20,745 nt of DNA from JBLHKE01 sp047619485. Lineage in GTDB: Bacteria; Verrucomicrobiota; Verrucomicrobiia; Verrucomicrobiales; DEV007. The stretch is from the NCBI GenBank assembly GCA_047619485.1, contig JBLHKE010000035.1, positions 1-20,745 on the forward strand. The letters run 5' to 3'. Position 1 is the first letter of the stretch. Each line of letters starts with the position of its first letter. Below are positions 1 through 6,686 of this stretch, piece by piece. The position numbers and the translations under genes are program-made. The notes beneath the pieces were generated by a model. The model was not told the DNA's origin. It ran no database searches and saw only the letters and a program-made list of their open reading frames with translations.

Positions 1-85
1 GAAAATTCCCGCTGGCGAGGCGATAAACGCTAAGCTATCTGGTGATAGTGGGCGCTTTAGCAACGAAGACAGCGGGGATTTTATC
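1..85. repeat. Nested imperfect palindrome at the window edge
   Basis: Three nested pairings are visible. The outer arms, 2-13 and 71-82, pair over 12 bases with one mismatch. The middle arms, 24-30 and 52-59, pair with one bulged base (55). The inner arms, 35-39 and 44-48, form a perfect 5-bp stem with a 4-base loop. No convincing gene is seen in 1-119. One minus-strand frame is open through it, but the translation resembles no family I know. It could be the end of a mobile element, a terminator of a gene beyond the window, or a REP-like unit. The segment may also include the left end of the neighbouring insertion sequence, which I could not fix. Confidence 0.35.
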
Positions 86-119
86 AAGCTCCAGCCCGCA
101 TGAGGTTTTCGGAGGTGCC

Positions 120-1328
120 CTAGAGTAATTCTTTTTTCAGGTAGGCTTTGCCGGTCTCCCACTCGTCGGATTGCTCCATGAGGATTGCCGTTGCTAGCCT
201 CAGCCGCGACGCCTCGTTCGGGAAGAGCCCGCACACGCGGGTCCTGCGCCCGATCTGCATGTTGAGGTTCTCGGATGCGTTGGACGTCCTGAGCCGCTTG
301 CGCAGCGGCTCAGGTAACGCCAGCACCGCCAGCCCTTCTGGCAGATTCTCCTCCGCCCAGGCTGCGAGTTTCGGAGCGCTCTCCGTGTAGGTCTTGAGTA
401 GCTCGGCGATGCGGTTCTCTGCCTCGCGCCGATCTTGCGCGTCGAAAACCCGGCGGATCGATGCTGCCACCTCTGCCTTCATCTCGGTTTTTGGCACATA
501 GGCTTGGGCGTTCTGCTGGAGGTGAAACTGGCAGCGCCGCCAGGGCACGCCCGGGAAGCATGCTGCTAGCCCGGCTTTGAGTCCCTCGTGCGCGTCGCTG
601 GTGATTATGCGGGGTAGGCCGAGCCCCCGTGTTTTGAGCGATGCGAAGAACTCCCGCCAGTGCACCTCGGCTTCCGACAGTGACACGGAGCAACCTAGGA
701 TCGTGCGCTTGCCGTCTTTCTTGCGGATGCCGATCGCGACGAGCAACGCGCAGCTGCGCACCTCGCCTGCGACTCGCACTTTCTCGTATTTGGCGTCGGT
801 CAGGACGTGTGAGATCTCACCGTCGATCGGCCTGGTGCGCCACGCCTCGAACATCTCGTCGTGGGCGGCGGTGGCACGGTTGGCCTCTGTCGATGTGACG
901 TCGAAACCGCAGAGTTCCCCCATGACCTTGGTCACACGGCGCGTGGAGACGCCCTGGAGATACATCTCAGCAACGGCGATTTTGAGGGCGACCTCGCTGC
1001 GCTGGCCGCGCACGAAGGCGGAGGGATAGAACGCTTCGGTCGATCCGCGGACCTGCGGGACGCTGAGCTCAATCTTGCCGACGCGGGTCTGTAGGGTCTT
1101 GGTTTTGAGGCCGTTGGCGTGGCCGTCGCGATCTGCGTGGCGCTCGTAGGGACCCGCTCCAAGATGGTTGGAACGCTCGATGAGCATGGCCTGGTCGACT
1201 AGCACGGCGATGGCGCCGGCCAGGCCTTCGAGGCCGCTATCGAGTATGAGGTTGATGGCTTGGTTGGTGGCTGTATTGGTGTTTTGTTGTTCGGTCACGT
1301 GTGAGTTCTTGTGGTTGCTTAGACACAC
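120..1328 (-). CDS. IS256-family transposase
   Basis: This is a DDE transposase of 402 residues, the usual length for the Mutator-like IS256 family. It cuts and joins element ends through a two-metal catalytic triad. The candidate triad is D178 (LTDAKYEKVR), D245 (IITSDAHEGL) and E353 (TSNASENLN). The C266-x2-H269 pair in CQFHL, typical of the family, lies between the second D and the E. The N-terminal third contains the YERHADRDGHANG and SVPQVRG motifs of the DNA-binding region. No frameshift or internal stop is seen, so the protein may be active. The start used is GTG at 1328; GTG at 1298, before TEQQN, is an alternative. No clear Shine-Dalgarno site precedes either. Confidence 0.93.
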   Translation of the reverse strand: MCLSNHKNSHVTEQQNTNTATNQAINLILDSGLEGLAGAIAVLVDQAMLIERSNHLGAGPYERHADRDGHANGLKTKTLQTRVGKIELSVPQVRGSTEAFYPSAFVRGQRSEVALKIAVAEMYLQGVSTRRVTKVMGELCGFDVTSTEANRATAAHDEMFEAWRTRPIDGEISHVLTDAKYEKVRVAGEVRSCALLVAIGIRKKDGKRTILGCSVSLSEAEVHWREFFASLKTRGLGLPRIITSDAHEGLKAGLAACFPGVPWRRCQFHLQQNAQAYVPKTEMKAEVAASIRRVFDAQDRREAENRIAELLKTYTESAPKLAAWAEENLPEGLAVLALPEPLRKRLRTSNASENLNMQIGRRTRVCGLFPNEASRLRLATAILMEQSDEWETGKAYLKKELL

Positions 1329-1430
1329 TCATGAGAGCCCCCGTGGCTGGGCAGCGCAACTGGCAGCCCTGGAGGCGACCGCGCGGAAGTGGCTTACGCC
1401 ACTTTTACAGAATAGATGTTACACCCCCGT
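120..1430 (-). mobile_element. IS256-family insertion sequence (right end placed, left end uncertain)
   Basis: The element holds a full transposase gene. Its right end is placed at about 1428-1430, because sequence beyond it reads as a DoxX-like gene and sequence before it carries an IS256-type terminus. Read on the minus strand, that terminus starts with a G run and a GTGTAAC stretch, then TGTAAAAG. A perfect 7-bp subterminal hairpin lies at 1387-1404. The left end is unclear. A weak match to the terminus occurs at about 111-119 (GGAGGTG against GGGGGTG), and the rest does not align. No 8-9 bp target duplication is visible across these ends. The left end may therefore be truncated or rearranged, which would leave the element unable to move by itself. 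Confidence 0.7.
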
Positions 1431-1549
1431 TCGTGTCGGGGGACTAACATTAGCACCTTTCAGACGAGGCCGTTTACGAACCAGACAAGGCCGATCAGGA
1501 CGCGGAGGATCAGGTAGCGTCGGTGATTTAGTAGTTTTCGGGAGTACAA
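1430..1549 (-). pseudogene. 5' remnant of a DoxX-like membrane protein gene, cut by the IS
   Basis: Reading the minus strand from a TTG at 1549 gives about 40 codons whose residues LRVLIGLVWFVNGLV, a stop, then KVLMLVPRHER resemble the first membrane helix of small DoxX-like proteins. In relatives as I recall them, a cysteine follows NGL(F/V) and the sequence continues K-V-L-N-L-V-P-R-H. Here that position, 1460-1462, is TGA, one base from a Cys codon. The match ends at PRHER exactly where the insertion sequence terminus begins. No continuation of the gene is found on the far side of the IS (positions 1-119). The gene is therefore doubly broken. The family call rests on remembered motif similarity and was not searched. 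Confidence 0.6.
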
Positions 1550-1600
1550 TTAGGGAACGTCTGGTGGTGGAACAGCGATTACATCGAATCGGTGAAATGC

Positions 1601-1631
1601 TGTCCGAAGCTGGAGCTTGAGACTACAGTTC
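1601..1631. repeat. 31-nt intergenic repeat, copy 1 (3' of uvrB)
   Basis: This stretch matches 9451-9481 at 28 of 31 positions (mismatches at repeat positions 7, 11 and 19). It lies just downstream of the uvrB stop codon (TAG at 1634-1636). It contains a short inverted repeat, AAGCT-GG-AGCTT, that could form a small hairpin in the uvrB transcript. No T run follows, so a standard intrinsic terminator is not supported. Confidence 0.6.
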
Positions 1632-1633
1632 CT

Positions 1634-3778
1634 CTACTTCTTGCGATAGCTGACCCGTTTTTTCTGAGTGGATTTCTCTTCGGGGCCTTTGAGTTCTTTG
1701 ATCTGGTCGCGCAGTAGGGCGGCGCGTTCGTATTCTAGAGCGATGGCTGCTTGTTGCATCTCGGCCTCGAGTTCGCGGATGACCTCGGTGACGTCTAGGT
1801 CGTCGCCTTCTTTGACCAAGCTGGCGTTTAGCTCACGACCCTGTAGGACTGAGTGCAGACTCTCTTGGACGCTACGTACGACGCTCTGTGGGGTGATGCC
1901 GTGTTTCTCGTTGTATTCGACCTGTTTGCGGCGGCGGTATTCGGTGATCTTGAGGAGCTTCTCGATCGCGTCGGTGACTTTGTCAGCGAACAGCATGACT
2001 TCGCCTTCCTCGTGGCGGGCGGCGCGGCCAGCTGTCTGGATGAGGCTGGTTTCGCTGCGCAAGAATCCTTCTTTGTCGGCGTCGAGGATGCACACGAGGC
2101 TGACCTCGGGTAGGTCGAGGCCTTCACGCAGGAGGTTGATGCCGATGAGGATGTCGAACTCGGCAGCTCGCAGGGCGCGGAGAATCTCGACCCGCTCGAC
2201 GGCGCCGATGTCACTGTGTAGGTAGCGGACTTTTAGGCCGACGTTGGTCAGGTAGTCGGTGAGGTCTTCGGCGGTGCGTTTGGTGAGGGTGGTGACTAGG
2301 ACTCGATGGCCGCGCTCGACGCGTTGGCGGCAGAGTTCGATGGTCTCGTCGATCTGGCCCTTGAGTGGTTTGATGGAGACGATCGGGTCGAGCAGGCCGG
2401 TGGGGCGGATGATCTGTTCGACGATGAGGTCTTTGCCTTTGGTGGTGCAGTCGAAGTCTTCGACTGCCTGGGCGGAGCCAGAAATTCTTGGGAGCCTCGC
2501 GGGTGTGGTTTCGGGCGCGCCGATCTTTTTTCGTTCGTGTGGCAGGAATCCCTCACGCCCGGCGGTGCTATTCTTGATTTCGAACTTAGCGGGAGTGGCG
2601 CTGACGTAGAGTCGCTGGTTGGTGATCTCCATGAACTCCGCGAAACGCATCGGGCGGTTGTCGAGTGCGCTGGGCAAGCGGAATCCGTGTTCGACGAGAG
2701 TGGTTTTGCGTGATTTATCGCCTTCGAACATTCCGCCAATTTGTGGGATGGTGGCGTGGGACTCGTCGACCATGAGGAGGAAGTCGTCGGGGAAGAAGTC
2801 TATGAGCGTGGATGGCTTGGTGCCGGGTTCGCGTGCGGCGAGGTGGCGGCTGTAGTTTTCGATGCCCTGGCAGAAGCCCATCTCGGTCATCATCTCGATG
2901 TCGTATTCGGTGCGCATTTTGATGCGCTGTGCTTCGAGGAACTGTTGCTTTTTTTCGAAGTGTTCGACCTGTTTCTCCATCTCGTGGCGGATGGCGACGA
3001 TCGCGCGCTGGAGTTTGTCCTGTGGGGTGACGAACTGTTTTGCCGGGTTGATGGTGTAGCTGTCGACGGTGGCGGTAACCGTCCCGGTGAGCGGTTCGAA
3101 GGCGCTGATGCGTTCGACTTCATCGCCGAAAAATTCGACGCGGATGCCGACTTCATCTAGGTAGGCTGGCATGACTTCGACGACGTCGCCGCGTACGCGG
3201 AATTTTCCTCGGGTGAAGGCGATGTCATTCCGCTCGTAGAGCATCTCGACGAGTTTGGTGAGGAATAGGTCACGATCGAGTTCCATGCCGACGTGGATGG
3301 GGACCATCATGTTGGCGTAGTCTTCGGGCGAACCGAGGCCGTAGATGCAGGAGACGCTGGCGACGACGAGCACGTCCTTGCGGCTGAGCAGCGAGCCCAT
3401 GGTGGAGAGGCGCATGCGCTCGATCTCGTCGTTGATGGACGAGTCCTTCTCGATGTAGGTGTCAGTGCGCGGGATGTAGGCCTCGGGTTGGTAGTAGTCG
3501 AAGTAACTGACGAAGTATTCGACGGCATTCTCGGGGAAGAAATTTTTGAACTCGGAGTAGAGTTGGGCGGCGAGTGTTTTGTTGTGGGAAATGAGCAGCG
3601 TCGGCTTGTTGATGTTGGCGACGACGTTGGCCATGGTGAACGTCTTTCCCGAGCCGGTGACGCCGAGGAGGGTCTGGTGCTCGTTGCCGGCTTTGACAGA
3701 CGCGGTGAGTTTGGCGATAGCCTGGGCCTGGTCGCCGGCGGGGGAGTAGGCGCTGACTAATTTGAAGGGTTGTTCCAT
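1634..3778 (-). CDS. uvrB: UvrABC system protein B (excinuclease helicase subunit)
   Basis: UvrB verifies damage in nucleotide excision repair: it receives DNA from UvrA, opens it with its beta-hairpin, and recruits UvrC for incision. The 714-residue protein has Walker A GVTGSGKT at 39-46, the beta-hairpin segment with YFDYYQPEAYIPRTDTYIEK, Walker B MVDESH, the helicase motif QTAGRAAR, and a C-terminal UVR (UvrC-binding) domain with ELEAEMQQAA. It is longer than the roughly 670 residues usual in E. coli because about 43 extra residues lie between SATP (about residue 396) and QIIRPTGLLDP (about 456). ATG at 3778 begins MEQPFKLVS, the typical N-terminus. No Shine-Dalgarno site is visible. The gene diverges from the 3891 gene. 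Confidence 0.97.
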   Translation of the reverse strand: MEQPFKLVSAYSPAGDQAQAIAKLTASVKAGNEHQTLLGVTGSGKTFTMANVVANINKPTLLISHNKTLAAQLYSEFKNFFPENAVEYFVSYFDYYQPEAYIPRTDTYIEKDSSINDEIERMRLSTMGSLLSRKDVLVVASVSCIYGLGSPEDYANMMVPIHVGMELDRDLFLTKLVEMLYERNDIAFTRGKFRVRGDVVEVMPAYLDEVGIRVEFFGDEVERISAFEPLTGTVTATVDSYTINPAKQFVTPQDKLQRAIVAIRHEMEKQVEHFEKKQQFLEAQRIKMRTEYDIEMMTEMGFCQGIENYSRHLAAREPGTKPSTLIDFFPDDFLLMVDESHATIPQIGGMFEGDKSRKTTLVEHGFRLPSALDNRPMRFAEFMEITNQRLYVSATPAKFEIKNSTAGREGFLPHERKKIGAPETTPARLPRISGSAQAVEDFDCTTKGKDLIVEQIIRPTGLLDPIVSIKPLKGQIDETIELCRQRVERGHRVLVTTLTKRTAEDLTDYLTNVGLKVRYLHSDIGAVERVEILRALRAAEFDILIGINLLREGLDLPEVSLVCILDADKEGFLRSETSLIQTAGRAARHEEGEVMLFADKVTDAIEKLLKITEYRRRKQVEYNEKHGITPQSVVRSVQESLHSVLQGRELNASLVKEGDDLDVTEVIRELEAEMQQAAIALEYERAALLRDQIKELKGPEEKSTQKKRVSYRKK

Positions 3779-3855
3779 GGGTGATCGAAGATGGCGCGGA
3801 TGGATCGCGGGTTCAACTAGGCTTCAGAGGAGCCGCTTGCGCCGGCGTCGATCAA

Positions 3856-3884
3856 TTGACAGTGTGCTTGAGCTTTATTACAAC
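3856..3884 (+). promoter_or_regulatory. Candidate sigma-70 promoter for the 3891 gene
   Basis: A perfect TTGACA (3856-3861) is followed after 17 bases by TACAAC (3879-3884), which matches TATAAT at 4 of 6 positions. Transcription from it would start near 3891, giving an almost leaderless message if ATG 3891 is the start. A second candidate -10, a perfect TATAAT at 3918-3923, has no good -35 partner. It would serve the alternative start at 3954. Confidence 0.4.
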
Positions 3885-3890
3885 CGGAGG

Positions 3891-4418
3891 ATGTGGGGAA
3901 AGGAAAACAGCTCGGCTTATAATATTTGCCTAGTCCTGAGCTGGGGAGGGCTAATGTTTACGATTTTCGCGCTGTTTATTTTTCCTGTGGTGAAGCAGGC
4001 TGGTGCTGAGCGTAGGGCTGAAAAAGCGTTTGGGGTGATACCAAAACTGGAGAGGCTTTGTGCGCAAGTTGAGGTTGAGTTGAAGCAGAGGCTACCTGAT
4101 TGGAACGATATGAAAGACCCTGAGGTGACGGTCGTTATGGGTGCCAGTTTTGGTGATCTTCTGCAAAAGAAGTCTATCGACCAATCCCTGTTTAAATCGG
4201 CTGATAATTTTCATTTGGCGGTTCGCTACGTGGAGGAGCGCGAGTTTTCGATACTGAAAGAGCTGATCGGAAAAGGGCTCGCCCGGCACGGAGTCGAAAG
4301 AATTGCCGTGAAGCCCTATTTGAATTACGTTCAAATACAGGACGGCGAGCGTCATTACCAGCGGGCGTGGAACTTCGGCAGCTACGAGTGGAATTTCATC
4401 GCCGAGGCTGCGCGTTAA
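3891..4418 (+). CDS. Unrecognised single-pass membrane protein
   Basis: I do not recognise this 175-residue protein. Residues about 10-35 (NICLVLSWGGLMFTIFALFIF) form one strong hydrophobic helix. A charged soluble part of about 135 residues follows, with no signature motif and a Trp/Tyr-rich C-terminus (RAWNFGSYEWNF). Start choice is open. ATG 3891 keeps the whole membrane helix but has GGAGG touching it with no spacer. ATG 3954 has GGGGAGGG four bases upstream of it but leaves only about 13 hydrophobic residues. I prefer 3891. It stands alone between uvrB (divergent) and transketolase (convergent). Codons are less G/C-biased than in the neighbours, which could mean recent arrival. Confidence 0.7.
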   Translation: MWGKENSSAYNICLVLSWGGLMFTIFALFIFPVVKQAGAERRAEKAFGVIPKLERLCAQVEVELKQRLPDWNDMKDPEVTVVMGASFGDLLQKKSIDQSLFKSADNFHLAVRYVEEREFSILKELIGKGLARHGVERIAVKPYLNYVQIQDGERHYQRAWNFGSYEWNFIAEAAR

Positions 4419-4509
4419 AAGTTTAGACAACGAACTGCAAACCGGGCAAGAGCGCCTGGGTTACAATTAATTCGGTCGACGGGCAGACAGGAGTTTCCGC
4501 CCTCCGGGG

Positions 4510-6495
4510 CTACTCCATGCCTTTGGCAGTCGCCACCAGGTTGGCTGTGGTGATTCCTAACTCCTCGAAGACTAGGTTTGCTGGGGCGCTAATGCCGAAG
4601 CGGTCGATGCCGATGATCTTGCCTTCGGTGCCGACGTATTTGTACCAGGTGTGGCTGACGCCGGCCTCGATGGCGATACGCTTGGTGCAACTCGGTGGTA
4701 GGATCTCGTTGCGGTAGCTCTGCTCCTGGCGGTCGAAGCGCTCCTGGCAGGGCATGCTGACGACGCGGCAGCCTGCGCCGAGTTCTTTGGCTGCCTCGAT
4801 GGCAAGCTGGAGTTCGCTGCCGGTGGCGATGATGATGGTGTCGAGATCGGCTGTCTCTTTAACCGCGATGTAGCCACCGATGTAGACGCCGCCACGGCGG
4901 GTGTCGACTGGGATGGCGTTCTGGTTGGGGAGGTTCTGGCGGGTCAAGAGGAGCATCGTCGGGCCGTCGATGCGCTCGAAGGCCGCGGCGAAGGCTCCGG
5001 CAGTCTCCTCGGCATCGCCGGGACGGATGACGTCGAGTCCAGGGATGACGCGCAGGCCGCTGCAGGTCTCGACCGGTTGGTGGGTCGGGCCGTCTTCGCC
5101 GACGCCGACGCTGTCGTGCGTAAAGATGTAGACGACTGGTAGTTTTGTTAGGGCCGCGAGGCGAATGCTCGGGCGGAGGTAGTCGGCGAACACTGCGAAG
5201 GTCGCGCCGCTCGGGCGGAAGATGTTGTCGTAGGCGACCCCGTTGAGGATCGCGCCCATGGCGTGCTCGCGGATGCCGAACCAGACGTTGCGCCCGGCCT
5301 GGGTGTCGGGCATGAAGTCGTCGGCACCTTTGATGTAGTTTTTCGTCGAGCCGTAGAGGTCGGCGCTACCACTGAAGAGGGTCGGCATGGCAGCGGCGAT
5401 CGGCTGGAGCACTTCGCCGCCCGAGGCGCGGGTGGCGAGGTTGGCATCTTCGGCGAATTCTGGGATGCGCTCGAGCAAGTCGGTCGGCACGCGGCTGTGG
5501 ACGGCATCGTCGAGTGTTTTGGCTAGATCCGGGTTGGCGGACTTCCACGCCTCGAAGGTCTTCTGCCACTCGGAGTGCTCGGCATTCAGCGCGGTGGCAC
5601 GCTCGGCGAAGAACAGTTTGGTTTCGTCGGAGACGTAGAAGGTCTCTTCCGGCAGGCCGAGCCCTTTACGTGCCGATTCGGCGAACTTCGCGCCGCCTTC
5701 GCCGTGGCCGGCGGCGGTGCCGGCGACCTCTGGGATGCCTCGGCCGATCTCGGTCTTGGCGACGATGAACTTGGGCTTGCCGTTGTCGTTGGCTTTCGCG
5801 TCGGCGACTGCTTTCGAGATCGCATCGAGGTCGTGGCCATCGATGGTTGTGACGTCCCAGCCGTAGCTCTTAAAACGTGCACCAGTGTCTTCGCTCTGCG
5901 TTTTCACCGCCATCGCATCGAGGGTGACGTCGTTGGAGTCGAAGATAAGGATGAGATTGTCGAGTTTCTGGTGACCGGCAAACGAGGCGGCCTCGGCGGA
6001 GACCCCTTCTTGCAGGCAGCCGTCGCCGGCGAGCACGATGACATGGTGGTCGAAGAGGGTGTGCTCGGGGGTGTTGAATTTCGCTGCAGCCATCTTGCCG
6101 CTCATCGCGTAGCCAACCCCGTTGCCGACGCCTTGCCCGAGCGGGCCGGTGGTTGCCTCGACGCCATCGGTTTCTCCGTACTCAGGGTGGCCGGGAGTCT
6201 TGCTATGTAGTTGGCGGAAATCTTTTAGGTCACCCTGGGAGACGGCATACCCGGCAATGTGTAGCCAGCCATAGAGGAACATCGAACCATGTCCGGCGGA
6301 CAAGATAAAGCGGTCACGGTTGAGCCAAGTTGGAGCGTTAGGATCGTAGCGCATGGCCTCTCCCCATAGGATGGCACCGATTTCTGCTGAGCCGAGCGGT
6401 AGTCCGAGGTGCCCAGAGCTGCACTTGTGGATGGCGTCGATGGCAAGCCCGCGGGCTTCGTTGGCAGCTTTGGAAAGGATATAAGGAGTCGGCAT
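4510..6495 (-). CDS. tkt: Transketolase
   Basis: Transketolase moves two-carbon ketol units between sugar phosphates in the pentose phosphate pathway, using thiamine diphosphate and a divalent metal. The 661-residue protein has H29 in SSGHLGLPLG, AGHGSMFLYGWLH, the ThDP/metal motif GDG (157-159) running to N188 (AGDGCLQEG to FDSNDV), and catalytic Glu at about 409 in IREHAMGA. The pyrimidine-domain stretch THDSVGVGEDGPTHQPVE is also present. All three domains appear intact and the length is normal. ATG 6495 (MPTPYILSKAANEARG) fits the family N-terminus; the frame is open 15 codons further up to a GTG, which is less likely. No Shine-Dalgarno site is seen at either. It converges with the 3891 gene, 91 bases away. 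Confidence 0.96.
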   Translation of the reverse strand: MPTPYILSKAANEARGLAIDAIHKCSSGHLGLPLGSAEIGAILWGEAMRYDPNAPTWLNRDRFILSAGHGSMFLYGWLHIAGYAVSQGDLKDFRQLHSKTPGHPEYGETDGVEATTGPLGQGVGNGVGYAMSGKMAAAKFNTPEHTLFDHHVIVLAGDGCLQEGVSAEAASFAGHQKLDNLILIFDSNDVTLDAMAVKTQSEDTGARFKSYGWDVTTIDGHDLDAISKAVADAKANDNGKPKFIVAKTEIGRGIPEVAGTAAGHGEGGAKFAESARKGLGLPEETFYVSDETKLFFAERATALNAEHSEWQKTFEAWKSANPDLAKTLDDAVHSRVPTDLLERIPEFAEDANLATRASGGEVLQPIAAAMPTLFSGSADLYGSTKNYIKGADDFMPDTQAGRNVWFGIREHAMGAILNGVAYDNIFRPSGATFAVFADYLRPSIRLAALTKLPVVYIFTHDSVGVGEDGPTHQPVETCSGLRVIPGLDVIRPGDAEETAGAFAAAFERIDGPTMLLLTRQNLPNQNAIPVDTRRGGVYIGGYIAVKETADLDTIIIATGSELQLAIEAAKELGAGCRVVSMPCQERFDRQEQSYRNEILPPSCTKRIAIEAGVSHTWYKYVGTEGKIIGIDRFGISAPANLVFEELGITTANLVATAKGME

Positions 6496-6686
6496 TTTGG
6501 GTAAATTAAAGGCTTTTTGTCGGGGGCTGGAAGCTGCCACCGTAGTTTTTTTTGCCTACATTTCAACATCGGAGTGTTTGGTATGAAAACTAGAATTTCC
6601 GCAAATATTAACATGACTTGATAAATAAGGGATGTTATAGGTATTGCTTGCAGACCTTGGCCTCCCTTGGTTCTTGCTTTTCGTCC

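Noticed and set aside
1..85. Integron attC site
   Set aside because: The bulged nested stem is suggestive, but the conserved GTTRRRY and RYYYAAC core boxes are not at the arm ends, and no integrase or cassette array is visible.
1424..1442. 6-bp hairpin (CCCCCG/CGGGGG) as a terminator
   Set aside because: It straddles the IS and gene junction, has no T run, and arises by joining the PRHER codons to the IS end.
1168..1620. Open frame on the plus strand running from the transposase into the uvrB gap
   Set aside because: It begins inside the antisense of the transposase and crosses the IS boundary. The protein signal in this gap is on the minus strand (DoxX-like).
4499..4510. GCCC-TCCG-GGGC stem at the transketolase stop as a terminator
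   Set aside because: A 4-bp stem with no T run on either strand is too weak.
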